Assembly (NCBI RefSeq): GCF_003628555.1
Contig: NZ_CP021731.1
Location: 496,001-560,000, forward strand
Reading direction: 5' to 3'
Origin: Azoarcus sp. DN11
GTDB lineage: Bacteria; Pseudomonadota; Gammaproteobacteria; Burkholderiales; Rhodocyclaceae
Length of the DNA stretch: 64,000 nucleotides
Positions 45,390 to 53,601 of the stretch are shown one piece after another. The translations under genes were made by a program, and so were the position numbers. Numbering within the stretch: the stretch's first letter is position 1; every line of letters begins with the position of its first letter. Under the pieces are notes generated by a model, which was not told the origin of the DNA, ran no database searches, and saw nothing but the letters and a program-made list of their open reading frames with translations.

Positions 45390-45561
45390 GAGGTCGATCC
45401 GGAATGGGGTTGCGAAAACGGATATTAGAGCATCCCGCGGGCTCGCGGTTCGGCGTTGCGGGCTTCTCGCGCCCCTCGGCGTCAGGCGCTGCTAGCCGTG
45501 TACAGGACGGGCGCGCGCGGTGCCCGGCGTGCCGTGAAAAGTGTAAAAATTCATATTTTGT

Positions 45562-45590
45562 TTGCAAGACGAGGCAATGCGGTCCATAGT
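45562..45590 (+). promoter_or_regulatory. Promoter and long leader of the cold-shock gene
   Basis: The gap 45390-45732 (343 bp) holds no gene. TTGCAA, 17 bp and CATAGT form a plausible sigma-70 promoter, giving a 5' UTR of about 135 nt. Such long leaders are typical of cspA-type mRNAs, where they act as thermosensors. A pyrimidine-rich tract and TTTATTTTTC precede the start. I see no other element. Confidence 0.4.
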
Positions 45591-45732
45591 GCCCCCAGCG
45601 ATCTTCAAGTAGCACAGTTGTTTGCTGGTCCGGTTTCTGCTGTTTCTGCGGTACTCCCTCCTCTGCATCCTGCCGTCTTGATCCTCGCCCGCGCCTTAGG
45701 GCAAATCTTTTATTTTTCAGGATATTCAAGAC

Positions 45733-45939
45733 ATGGCAGCAGGTACCGTGAAGTGGTTCAACGACGCCAAGGGCTTCGGCTTCATCACCCCGGAAAACGG
45801 CGGTGACGATCTCTTCGCCCATTTTTCCGCGATTCAGGGCTCTGGCTTCAAGACCCTGGCCGAAGGTCAGCGCGTCACTTTCGACGTCACGACCGGCCCG
45901 AAGGGCCAGCAGGCGTCGAACATCCGCGTGGCCGACTAA
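45733..45939 (+). CDS. Cold-shock protein (CspA family)
   Basis: A 68-residue single-strand nucleic acid chaperone. RNP1 K-G-F-G-F-I at 14-19 and RNP2 D-L-F-A-H-F at 27-32 are intact. Start preceded by a weak AGGA site in a long leader. Followed by two hairpins and then infA. Confidence 0.93.
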   Translation: MAAGTVKWFNDAKGFGFITPENGGDDLFAHFSAIQGSGFKTLAEGQRVTFDVTTGPKGQQASNIRVAD

Positions 45940-45970
45940 GTTCGCGCCGGCGCGGCGGGCATGCCGCGCC

Positions 45971-45991
45971 CCCGGTCCCGACGGGACCGGG
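45971..45991 (+). terminator. GC-rich hairpin after the cold-shock gene
   Basis: CCCGGTCCCG-A-CGGGACCGGG is a perfect dyad without a T-run. It is probably a 3' stabilising hairpin rather than a complete terminator. Confidence 0.45.
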
Positions 45992-46021
45992 AATCCGGAG
46001 TCCGTTCCGGAACGCATTCGC

Positions 46022-46055
46022 AAAGGCCTGGCACAAGCCCGGCCTTTTCTTTTTT
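46022..46055 (+). terminator. Terminator between csp and infA
   Basis: AAAGGCC-(loop)-GGCCTTTTCTTTTTT has a six-base stem and a strong T-tract. It ends only 10 bp before the infA ribosome site, so infA is either expressed by read-through or from a promoter overlapping this element. Confidence 0.65.
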
Positions 46056-46077
46056 CCGACTCCCAAGGAGAACTATC

Positions 46078-46338
46078 ATCGCCAAGGAAGAACTGATCGA
46101 AATGGGTGGAGTGGTGACCGAGGTCCTGCCCGATGCCCGATTCCGTGTGACCCTCGACAACGGTCACGACCTCGTGGCGTATTCCGCAGGCAAGATGCGC
46201 AAACACCACATCCGCATTCTGTGCGGCGACAAGGTTTCGCTGGAACTGTCGCCCTATGACCTGAGCAAGGGGCGCATCACGTTTCGCCACATCGAAGGTC
46301 GTGGCCCGGTGAGCCCGCAGGCGCGGCGCCGCCGCTGA
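46078..46338 (+). CDS. infA: Translation initiation factor IF-1 with predicted AUC start codon
   Basis: An 86-residue S1-fold protein binding the ribosomal A site: [12 protein letters not shown] at the N-terminus, G-K-M-R-K-H-H-I-R near 40 and a basic tail. The universally conserved A-K-E-E-L-I-E begins right after an ATC at 46078. That ATC has an ideal AAGGAG (46065-46070) 7 nt upstream, and no ATG, GTG or TTG is in frame nearby. The next ATG (46102) would delete eight conserved residues. Initiation at AUC is therefore proposed, recalling the AUU start of infC. Betaproteobacteria often have a second infA in the ribosomal operon. Confidence 0.85.
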   Translation: MAKEELIEMGGVVTEVLPDARFRVTLDNGHDLVAYSAGKMRKHHIRILCGDKVSLELSPYDLSKGRITFRHIEGRGPVSPQARRRR

Positions 46339-46438
46339 AACTTTTTCCCTGCCGGGAACAATTCGCGCTCGTCGGCTGTTTGAGTTGAGTGTGCGCCGCA
46401 CCTGCGGGCACGCTTTTCCCCGACGACGAGGATTTTCC

Positions 46439-46933
46439 ATGAGCAAACGATTCCCCGCGCTGGTTGGCGCGCTGTTTTGCGCCGCGACATCGGCTTTTGC
46501 CGTTGAGCCGGCCCCCAATGGCATCACGCTCCCCGAAGGCTATCGCCAGTGGCAGGTGCTGGCGGTGCATCAGCGCTCGGACAACACGACGCTGCGTGCC
46601 GTGCTCGGCAACGACGCTGCCGTGAAGGCGGCGCGCGAAGGCAAGACCAATCCGTGGCCGGATGGCGCGGTGCTCGCCAAGCTCGTGTGGAAGGGGGTGA
46701 AGCACGACCGCTGGGAAACGGCGCTTGCGCCGGGCGATTTCGTGCATGCCGAATTCATGGTCAAGGACAGCGCCAAGTACCCCGCCACCGGCGGCTGGGG
46801 GTTCGCGCGCTGGGTTGGCATGGCGCAGAAGCCTTACGGCACGGATGCGAACTTCGTGCAGGAGTGTTTCAATTGCCATCAGCCGGTGAAGGACCGGGAC
46901 TTCGTCTTCACCCACCCGGCCCAGCTGCCCTGA
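46439..46933 (+). CDS. Cytochrome P460-family c-type haem protein
   Basis: A 164-residue periplasmic protein: signal peptide residues 1-20 (cut after S-A-F-A), a P460 beta-sandwich, and one haem-c site C-F-N-C-H near 148-152. Cytochromes P460 oxidise hydroxylamine or handle nitric oxide; relatives without the Lys-haem cross-link are cytochrome c'-beta, which bind NO. Several Lys residues lie in the expected region, and I cannot tell which form it is. The ATG at 46439 follows GAGG. Confidence 0.85.
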   Translation: MSKRFPALVGALFCAATSAFAVEPAPNGITLPEGYRQWQVLAVHQRSDNTTLRAVLGNDAAVKAAREGKTNPWPDGAVLAKLVWKGVKHDRWETALAPGDFVHAEFMVKDSAKYPATGGWGFARWVGMAQKPYGTDANFVQECFNCHQPVKDRDFVFTHPAQLP

Positions 46934-46956
46934 GTGCGGACGCCCGCGGGCGCTGA

Positions 46957-46980
46957 CCGCCCCGGCGGGCGCCGGGGCGG
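46957..46980. terminator. GC-rich dyad between converging P460 and metK genes
   Basis: CCGCCCCGGC-GGGC-GCCGGGGCGG is a perfect 10-bp stem in the 74-bp convergent gap. No T-run follows on either strand. Confidence 0.4.
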
Positions 46981-47007
46981 TGGGACGGCGCGCGTCCCGC
47001 GAGGGGC

Positions 47008-48174
47008 CTACAGCCCGGCGTCGGCGCGCAGCGCGGCGGCCTTGTCGGTGTTCTCCCACGTAAACTCCGGCTCGTCGCGGCCGAAGTGGCCATAGGCGGC
47101 GGTCTTGCCGTAGATCGGGCGCAGCAGGTCGAGCTCCTGGATGATCGCCTTCGGCCGCAGGTCGAAATGGCGCCGGACCAGTTCGACGATCTTCTCGTCG
47201 GTGATCTTGCCGGTGCCGAAGGTGTTGACCATCATCGACACCGGCTTCGCGACGCCGATCGCGTAGGCGACCTGCACTTCGCAGCGCTCGGCGAGGCCTG
47301 CGGCGACGATGTTCTTCGCGACCCAGCGGCCGGCGTAGGCCGCCGAGCGGTCGACCTTGGACGGGTCCTTGCCGGAGAACGCGCCGCCGCCGTGGTGGGC
47401 CGCGCCGCCGTAGGTGTCGACGATGATCTTGCGGCCGGTGAGGCCGCAGTCGCCGTGCGGGCCGCCGATGACGAAGCGGCCGGTCGGGTTGATGAGGTAG
47501 CGCACCTCGTTCTGCATCAGCTCCTTCGGCAGCACCGGCTTGATGACCTCCTCGATCACCGCCTCGCTGATCTGCGCGTGCGACACCTCCGGGCTGTGCT
47601 GCGTCGACACGACCACGGTGTCGATCGCGACCGGCTTGCCGTCGACGTATTTCACCGTGAGCTGGCTCTTCGCGTCCGGGCGCAGCCAGTTGAGACGGCC
47701 GTCCTTGCGCAGCTCGGCCTGGCGCTGCATGATGCGGTGGGCATAATAGATGGGCAGCGGCATCAGGCTCGGCGTCTCGTTGCACGCGTAGCCGAACATC
47801 AGGCCCTGGTCGCCCGCGCCCTGGTCGAGATCCAGGCCTTCGCCTTCATTGACGCCCTGGGCGATGTCGGCCGACTGGCGGTTGATCGCGGCGAGCACCG
47901 CGCAGCTCTTGTAGTCGAAGCCGATGTCGGAGTTGTCGTAGCCGATGCGGCGGATGACTTCCTGCGCGATCTCGCGGTAGTTCGGATGCGCGCTGGTGGT
48001 GATCTCGCCCGAGATCACGACGAGGCCGGTCGACACCAGCGTCTCGCAGGCGACGCGCGCCTTCGGGTCTTCCGCGAGGATCGCGTCGAGGACGCCGTCG
48101 GACACCTGGTCCGCGACCTTGTCGGGGTGGCCTTCCGAGACCGATTCCGAAGTGAAGAGGAATTCCTTGCTCAT
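47008..48174 (-). CDS. metK: S-adenosylmethionine synthase
   Basis: A 388-residue enzyme making SAM from methionine and ATP. Signatures: S-E-G-H-P-D-K near 13-19, [11 protein letters not shown] near 115-125, and [16 protein letters not shown] near 260-275. AGGAGC lies upstream of the ATG, directly after a terminator-like hairpin in the leader. Single gene with its own promoter. Confidence 0.95.
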   Translation of the reverse strand: MSKEFLFTSESVSEGHPDKVADQVSDGVLDAILAEDPKARVACETLVSTGLVVISGEITTSAHPNYREIAQEVIRRIGYDNSDIGFDYKSCAVLAAINRQSADIAQGVNEGEGLDLDQGAGDQGLMFGYACNETPSLMPLPIYYAHRIMQRQAELRKDGRLNWLRPDAKSQLTVKYVDGKPVAIDTVVVSTQHSPEVSHAQISEAVIEEVIKPVLPKELMQNEVRYLINPTGRFVIGGPHGDCGLTGRKIIVDTYGGAAHHGGGAFSGKDPSKVDRSAAYAGRWVAKNIVAAGLAERCEVQVAYAIGVAKPVSMMVNTFGTGKITDEKIVELVRRHFDLRPKAIIQELDLLRPIYGKTAAYGHFGRDEPEFTWENTDKAAALRADAGL

Positions 48175-48193
48175 ACGTTGCTCCTGAAAACAA

Positions 48194-48234
48194 AAATCCC
48201 CGGTGCTATCCGGCGTTGCCGGCTCCGGGGATTT
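48194..48234 (-). promoter_or_regulatory. Terminator-like attenuator in the metK leader
   Basis: On the minus strand, AAATCCCCGG (48234-48225) pairs perfectly with CCGGGGATTT (48203-48194), enclosing an inner CCGGC/GCCGG hairpin, and is followed by TTGTTTTC. The metK ribosome site begins 3-4 nt later. Upstream, GCCGCGA/TCGCGGC and GGCGA/TCGCC stems share the segment TCGCGGCGA, so they are mutually exclusive. This is the architecture of transcription attenuation. Confidence 0.6.
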
Positions 48235-48339
48235 CGTCGAGCAGGCGACGCTTTAGCAGTATTTGTTCGCCGCGACCGGTCTGGTGCGCTCGCGGCTCCG
48301 CCCTGCAAGTTGTCGTATTAACTCGGCGGGTAAGCGATA

Positions 48340-48367
48340 ATTATAGCTTCCGAATTCAGTCGGTCAA
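48340..48367 (-). promoter_or_regulatory. Sigma-70 promoter of metK
   Basis: Minus-strand TTGACC (48367-48362), a 16-bp spacer and a perfect TATAAT (48345-48340) give a leader of about 155 nt before metK. The promoter ends about 20 bp from the divergent acyltransferase start. Confidence 0.8.
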
Positions 48368-48387
48368 CGCGCGTCGCCCGCCGGGCC

Positions 48388-49281
48388 GTGCCTGCGCCGA
48401 CGCTTGTGACCGTGACCGTCGATTTCCTGTTCCGCGTTCTCGCCCGCTTCCCACTCGCCTGGCTGCACCGCCTGGGCGGCCTCGCCGGCTGGCTGACCTG
48501 GCGCTTCTCGCCGAAGTACGCCCGCCGCCTCGAAGAAAATCTCACGCGCGCGCTCGGGCGCAAGGATCCGGCGATCCTGCGTGCGGCGATCCGCGAAGCC
48601 GGGCGCCAGGCGCTGGAACTGCCATACGTGTGGCTGCGGCCGCAGGACGAGGTGCTGGCGCGTGTCGTCCGCGTCGAAGGGGCCGAACTCCTCGAACGGG
48701 CGCGCGCCGACGGCGCCAGCGTGCTGCTGCTGACGCCGCACCTCGGCTGCTTCGAGCTGTGCGCGCAGTATTGTTCGATGCACGGTCCGATCACCGTGCT
48801 GTTCCGCCAGCCGCGCAAGGCGGCGCTGGGGCCGCTGATGGAGGCGGGGCGCGCGCGCGGCAACGTCAGGGTCGCGCCGGCCGACGTCTCCGGCGTGCGC
48901 CGCCTCTTGAAGGCGCTGCGCGGGGGCGAGATGGTCGGCATGCTGCCGGACCAGGCGCCCGGGGAGGGTGAAGGGGTGTGGGCGCCGTTCTTCGGCAAGT
49001 TTGCATGGACGATGACGCTCGCGGCGCGCCTGTCCGAAGTGAAGGGCGTGCGCGTGATCATGCTGTGGACCGAACGCCTGCCGCGCGGCGCGGGCTACGT
49101 GCTGCGCCTGTCCGAGCCGGCCGAGCCGATCGTCGGTTCGCTCGAGGAGCGTTGCGCGGCGATCAACCGTGCGATCGAGCGCCTGATCCTCGCCTGCCCG
49201 CAGCAGTACCTGTGGGGCTACAACCGCTACAAGCGCCCCGCCGGGGTCGAACCGGCGCCGGCTGAAGGGGGGGCGCAATGA
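48388..49281 (+). CDS. LpxL/HtrB-family lysophospholipid (lipid A late) acyltransferase, copy 1
   Basis: A 297-residue inner-membrane acyltransferase with an N-terminal hydrophobic anchor, the catalytic H-x4-E motif (H-L-G-C-F-E near 112-117) and the R-Q-P-R-K block near 136. Members add lauroyl or myristoyl chains to lipid A. The GTG at 48388 is the longest start and lies close behind the divergent metK promoter; GTG codons at about residue 7 are alternatives. Its stop overlaps the next ATG (ATGA). Confidence 0.85.
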   Translation: MPAPTLVTVTVDFLFRVLARFPLAWLHRLGGLAGWLTWRFSPKYARRLEENLTRALGRKDPAILRAAIREAGRQALELPYVWLRPQDEVLARVVRVEGAELLERARADGASVLLLTPHLGCFELCAQYCSMHGPITVLFRQPRKAALGPLMEAGRARGNVRVAPADVSGVRRLLKALRGGEMVGMLPDQAPGEGEGVWAPFFGKFAWTMTLAARLSEVKGVRVIMLWTERLPRGAGYVLRLSEPAEPIVGSLEERCAAINRAIERLILACPQQYLWGYNRYKRPAGVEPAPAEGGAQ

Positions 49282-50159
49282 GACTCTTCAGCTATCTCGC
49301 GGTCGCCTTCTTTTGGCTGTTGCACTGGCTGCCGCTGCCGGTGCTGGCTTTCCTCGGGCAAGGCCTGGGCGAACTGCTGCACCTGTTGGCGCGCCAGCGT
49401 CGCCACGTCGTCGACGTCAATCTGCGCCTGTGCTTTCCGGAACTGGACGCCGCGGCGCGCCGGCGTCTCGCGCGCGCGCATTTCCGCGCGCTCGGCCGCA
49501 GCCTGCTGGAGCGCGGGCTGTTGTGGTGGGCGAGCGCGGAGCGGCTGAAAGGGATTGTCCGTTTCGAAGGCCTGGAGCACTTGCGCACGCTGGTCGAGGC
49601 CGGTACGCCGGTGATGATGCTGTCACCGCATTTCCTCGGCCTCGACATGGGCGGCGCGCGCATCGCGATGGAATTCGACAGCGTGAGCGTCTACGCGCGG
49701 CAGAAAAACCCGGTCTTCGACCGTCTGCTCTACCACGGCCGCAGCCGCTTCGGCGATCAGCTGCTGCTGTCGCGTCAGGACGGGGTGCGCGGCACCGTGA
49801 AGGCGATGAAGGCGGGGCGGCCGTTCTACTACCTGCCGGACCTCGACTATGGCCGCAAGGAAACGATTTTCGTGCCTTTCTTCGGCGTGCCGGCGGCGAC
49901 GATCACGGGCGTGTCGCGCCTGTCGCGGCTCGCCCGCGCGGCGGTCGTGCCGTGCGTGACGCGCCAGCTGCCCGGCGGGCGCGGCTACGTCGTCGAACTG
50001 GGTGTGCCCCTGCCCGATTTCCCGACCGAGGATGCCGAGGCCGATACCCTGCGCATCAACCAGTGGATCGAGTCGGTGGTGCGCACGATGCCGGAGCAGT
50101 ATTACTGGGTGCACCGGCGCTTCAAGACGCGCCCGCCGGGCGAGAAGCGGCCCTATTGA
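49278..50159 (+). CDS. LpxL/HtrB-family lipid A late acyltransferase, copy 2
   Basis: A 293-residue paralogue of the preceding gene: N-terminal anchor (about 3-28), H-x4-D motif in H-F-L-G-L-D near 115-120, R-Q-K-N-P near 140 and the C-terminal Q-Y-Y-W-V-H-R-R-F-K-T-R-P-P, the family end signature. Copy 2 is the more canonical of the two. Translationally coupled, so the pair probably adds the two secondary acyl chains in turn. Confidence 0.88.
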   Translation: MRLFSYLAVAFFWLLHWLPLPVLAFLGQGLGELLHLLARQRRHVVDVNLRLCFPELDAAARRRLARAHFRALGRSLLERGLLWWASAERLKGIVRFEGLEHLRTLVEAGTPVMMLSPHFLGLDMGGARIAMEFDSVSVYARQKNPVFDRLLYHGRSRFGDQLLLSRQDGVRGTVKAMKAGRPFYYLPDLDYGRKETIFVPFFGVPAATITGVSRLSRLARAAVVPCVTRQLPGGRGYVVELGVPLPDFPTEDAEADTLRINQWIESVVRTMPEQYYWVHRRFKTRPPGEKRPY

Positions 50160-50284
50160 TCCCTGCCCGGCTGCCGTTCTCGTCGCCTTCACCGACGCGG
50201 CCGTCGCTGGACTCCCCCCGCATGCTGCGCGAGAATTCCCCGATTCGGCTCGCGCCGCTTCGAACCTTCTGACCGGAACCTTTC

Positions 50285-51118
50285 ATGCACCTGCGCTTTG
50301 CCAAAATGCACGGCCTCGGCAACGACTTCGTCGTCATCGACGCCGTGCGCCAGTACGTCGAACTCACGTCCGAGCGCGTCCGTTTCCTCGCCGACCGCCA
50401 TTTCGGCGTCGGCTGCGACCAGCTGCTGGTGGTCGAGCCGGCGACGCAGCCCGGCGTGGATTTCCGCTACCGCATCTTCAACGCCGACGGCGGCGAGGTG
50501 GAGCAGTGTGGCAACGGCGCGCGCTGCTTCGTGCGCTTCGTGCATGAACAGGGGCTCACCGCGAAGCGCGAGATCCGCGTCGAGACGAAATCCGGAGTGA
50601 TCGCGCCGCGCCTCGAGGACAGCGGCCTCGTCACCGTCGACATGGGCGTGCCGGTGCTCGAGCCGGCGCGCGTGCCCTTCGTCTCGGATTCGGATGCCGT
50701 CGTGCAGCCGCTCGATGTCGCCGGCACGCCGGTCGCGATCACCGCGGTGTCGATGGGCAATCCGCACGCGGTGCAGGTCGTGGCCAACGTCGATGCCGCG
50801 CCGGTGGCGACGCAGGGTCCGCTGATCGAGCATCATGGGCGCTTTCCTGCCCGCGTCAATGCGGGTTTCATGCAGGTGGTGGATGAGCACCGCATCCGCC
50901 TGCGCGTATACGAGCGTGGCGCCGGCGAGACGCTCGCCTGCGGCACGGGGGCGTGCGCGGCGGTGGTCGCGGGCATCCGGCGCGAGCTGCTGGTGTCGCC
51001 GGTACGCGTCGAGACGCGCGGCGGCGAGCTCGCGATCGCCTGGGCGGGGCTCGGCGAGCCGGTGCTGATGACGGGGCCGGCCGTGACGGTATTTGCCGGC
51101 GAGCTCGAGCTCGCCTGA
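50285..51118 (+). CDS. dapF: Diaminopimelate epimerase
   Basis: A 277-residue PLP-independent epimerase making meso-DAP for lysine and peptidoglycan. The catalytic Cys pair is visible in C-G-N-G-A-R-C near 76-82 and C-G-T-G-A-C near 219-224; N-terminal M-H-G-L-G-N-D-F near 8-15. First gene of the common dapF-DUF484-xerC run. Confidence 0.95.
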   Translation: MHLRFAKMHGLGNDFVVIDAVRQYVELTSERVRFLADRHFGVGCDQLLVVEPATQPGVDFRYRIFNADGGEVEQCGNGARCFVRFVHEQGLTAKREIRVETKSGVIAPRLEDSGLVTVDMGVPVLEPARVPFVSDSDAVVQPLDVAGTPVAITAVSMGNPHAVQVVANVDAAPVATQGPLIEHHGRFPARVNAGFMQVVDEHRIRLRVYERGAGETLACGTGACAAVVAGIRRELLVSPVRVETRGGELAIAWAGLGEPVLMTGPAVTVFAGELELA

Positions 51119-51209
51119 TCGAGGCGGGCGGTGCCGTGTCATCCACGCGCCGTGCCGATTGCCAACGAACACGCGCGGGCGCGAACCGTCCGCAGGGAGT
51201 GGTCTTTCC

Positions 51210-51860
51210 ATGAATGCAGCCGACGTCGCACGCTATCTCAAGGAACATCCGGATTTTCTCGCCGACCACGGCGAACTCTTCACCGAGCTGACCGTTCCGC
51301 ATCCGCACGGCGGGCAGGCCATCTCGCTCGCCGAGCGCCAGCTGCATGCGCTGCGCGACAAGATCCGGCTTCTCGAAGGCAAACTCTCCGAACTCATCCG
51401 TTTCGGCGAGGAGAACGACGAGATCGGCGAGAAGATTCATCGGCTGACGCTGGATCTGCTCGAGGCCGAGGACTACGAAAGCCTGCGTCATGCGCTGTTC
51501 GAGAACCTGCGCGACGATTTCGCCGTGCCCAACATCGCGCTGCGTGTCTGGAACTCGGTGCTGACCCGCGAGAGCGAGGATTTCGCGCCGGTCGGCGAGG
51601 CCGTGCGCCTCTTCGCCGGCGACATGCGCCATCCTTATTGCGGCGCGCCGGCCAACCTCGAAGTGCTCGAGTGGTTCGGCACCGCCGCGGCGCACGTGCG
51701 CTCGGTCGCGCTGGTCCCGCTGCGGCGCGACGCGCAGGTCTTCGGCCTGCTCGCACTCGGCAGCCAGGAGAGCGAGCGCTTCTACCCCGAGATGGGCACG
51801 CTCTACGTCTCGCGCATCGGCGACATCGTCGCCGCAGCGCTGCGCCGCCAGCTGGGTTGA
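51210..51860 (+). CDS. DUF484 family GAF-like protein
   Basis: A 216-residue protein: A-D-V-A-R-Y-L-K-E-H-P-D-F-L near 4-17, a coiled coil (about 48-75) and a GAF-like domain ending in Y-P-E-M-G-T-L-Y-V-S-R-I-G-D. Function unknown; almost always between dapF and xerC, as here. GGGAG precedes the ATG by about 10 nt. Confidence 0.88.
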   Translation: MNAADVARYLKEHPDFLADHGELFTELTVPHPHGGQAISLAERQLHALRDKIRLLEGKLSELIRFGEENDEIGEKIHRLTLDLLEAEDYESLRHALFENLRDDFAVPNIALRVWNSVLTRESEDFAPVGEAVRLFAGDMRHPYCGAPANLEVLEWFGTAAAHVRSVALVPLRRDAQVFGLLALGSQESERFYPEMGTLYVSRIGDIVAAALRRQLG

Positions 51861-51862
51861 GC

Positions 51863-52789
51863 ATGACGGGCCGCGACGCCCCGGCCGTTGTCGCGGATCA
51901 GCCGCCGCCCGCGTGGCTGGCGGACTATCTCGGCTATCTCGCGACCCAGCGCCGCGCCGCGGCGTTGACGCTGGAGAACTACCGCCGCGATCTCGAACGC
52001 CTGCAGCGGCTCGCCGACGGGCGCCCGCCGCAGGCGCTCACGGGGCACGACATCCGCCGCTTCGTCGCGCGCATGCACGGCGAAGGCCTGGGCGGGCGGT
52101 CGATTGCGCGCGTGCTGTCGGCCTGGCGCGGGCTGTTCCGCTGGTTCATCCGCCAGCGCCGGGAGATGGAGGCGAACCCCGCGGAAGGCGTGCGCCCGCC
52201 GAAATCGCCGCAGACGCTGCCGAAGGCGCTGTCGCCCGATCAGGCGCAGGCGCTGCTCGACGCCGAGCCCGACGACGGGCTGGAAGTGCGCGATCACGCG
52301 ATGTTCGAGCTGCTCTATTCCTCCGGACTGCGCCTCGCGGAGCTCGCTGCGCTCGACGTCGGCCCCGCCCTCGACCTCGTCGAGCGGCTGGTGACCGTGC
52401 GGGGAAAACGTAACAAGATGCGTACCGTTCCGGTCGGCTCGCAGGCCGTCGCGGCGCTGCAGGCGTGGCTCGCCCAACGCGGCCATTTCGCCGCCGGGGA
52501 CGAGGCGGCGCTCTTCGTCACGCGCAGCGGCACGCGCATGAGCGCCGGGGCGGTCCGCTCGCGCCTGGCGCGCTGGGCGCAGACGCGCGGGCTGGGCGTC
52601 CACGTGCATCCCCACATGCTGCGCCACAGTTTCGCGAGCCACGTGCTGCAGTCGAGCGGGGACCTGCGGGCCGTGCAGGAGCTTCTCGGCCACGCCAGCA
52701 TCCGTAGCACACAGGTATATACGCATCTCGATTTCCAGCACCTCGCGAAGGTCTACGACGCAGCGCATCCCCGGGCCCGCCGCCGCTGA
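51863..52789 (+). CDS. xerC: Tyrosine recombinase XerC
   Basis: A 308-residue chromosome-dimer resolvase. Catalytic residues visible: Arg in S-S-G-L-R-L-A-E-L near 157, Lys in R-G-K-R-N-K near 181, H-x-L-R-H near 252-256, His in L-G-H-A-S-I near 278 and nucleophile Tyr in Y-T-H-L-D near 287. The N-terminal SAM-like domain is complete. Starts 2 bp after the DUF484 stop. Confidence 0.94.
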   Translation: MTGRDAPAVVADQPPPAWLADYLGYLATQRRAAALTLENYRRDLERLQRLADGRPPQALTGHDIRRFVARMHGEGLGGRSIARVLSAWRGLFRWFIRQRREMEANPAEGVRPPKSPQTLPKALSPDQAQALLDAEPDDGLEVRDHAMFELLYSSGLRLAELAALDVGPALDLVERLVTVRGKRNKMRTVPVGSQAVAALQAWLAQRGHFAAGDEAALFVTRSGTRMSAGAVRSRLARWAQTRGLGVHVHPHMLRHSFASHVLQSSGDLRAVQELLGHASIRSTQVYTHLDFQHLAKVYDAAHPRARRR

Positions 52790-52795
52790 CGACGC

Positions 52796-52826
52796 TTTCC
52801 GCCGCGGCGCGGCGGAAATACCTTTT
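52796..52826 (+). terminator. Intrinsic terminator after xerC
   Basis: TTTCCGCCGC-GGC-GCGGCGGAAA is a perfect 10-bp stem followed by TACCTTTTA, 7 bp past the xerC stop. Confidence 0.8.
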
Positions 52827-52993
52827 AAATATTGTTTGCTTGTGCAGTGGTGCCCAAATCGGGTAGCGAAAATCCAGATCGGGAGTCGCGCGTGCGCTAT
52901 GCTCGAAACGGGCATGACCCGATGAGCCGGGTTGGCCGATCCCAACACGTCTGCCTTACGTCGGTTGGTGGAGACGTCAGGGTCAAGGCAGCC

Positions 52994-53503
52994 ATGAGCC
53001 GCATTATTAAAGAAGACAAGGAAGCCATCGGCCCGCACGCCGGAGAGCGCGGGTATGCGGTGGAGGAGGGCGCTTGCGCCAGTCCGCTACGTGCTGCGGC
53101 GATCCTGCTTGCGCGCTACCAGGTCCGCAGCCTGAGGCGCCTGTTCGAAGAGTTCGAGCGCGACATCCTGTTGCCGCTGCTGCTCGGCGAAATTGCGCTG
53201 CATAACATCGGTGCGCTCGAGAACAACAGCGAGTCTGCACTGGACCTCGACGCCAACGCGCTCGCGTCCATCATGCGTCCGTGCAATGCCTACTCGATCG
53301 CCGCTGCGACGGGTCTGCCGCGCGAGACGGTGCGGCGCAAGATCGTGCGCCTGGTCGAGCTCGGCTGGATCGCGCGCCGCGAAAACGGCCATCTGTTCCT
53401 GACGCCACGCGCGATCGATCATTTCGGCCGCCTGCTGGGCTCGCGCGATTTGCCCGAACTGCTCGACACCGCCGACCGCATCCGCCGCCGCCTGCAGGAG
53501 TAG
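52994..53503 (+). CDS. Winged-helix DNA-binding protein of unknown role
   Basis: A 169-residue probable regulator. Residues about 88-137 form a winged helix-turn-helix (A-Y-S-I-A-A-A-T-G-L-P-R-E-T-V-R-R-K-I-V-R-L-V-E-L-G-W-I), followed by a wing and a short C-terminal helix. The N-terminal half is helical and may dimerise. The ATG at 52994 starts the plausible protein; reading further upstream gives a composition unlike coding sequence. A 167-bp leader after the xerC terminator shows no clear promoter. Confidence 0.7.
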   Translation: MSRIIKEDKEAIGPHAGERGYAVEEGACASPLRAAAILLARYQVRSLRRLFEEFERDILLPLLLGEIALHNIGALENNSESALDLDANALASIMRPCNAYSIAAATGLPRETVRRKIVRLVELGWIARRENGHLFLTPRAIDHFGRLLGSRDLPELLDTADRIRRRLQE

Positions 53504-53601
53504 GGGGCGGTTGCGTCGCCATCGGACGGCGGCGCGTTGGCTGGCGAGGCGGGGCGCGCGGCGATAAACTCACGCGCCTGATTTCCTCCGCGGTCCGCAC
53601 C

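Noticed and set aside
52830..52990. Possible riboswitch or ribozyme in the leader of the winged-helix gene (CCCGATGAGCC segments)
   Set aside because: The order of blocks does not fit the hammerhead core (CTGATGA with GAAA) or any riboswitch I can recall; only short GC dyads are present.
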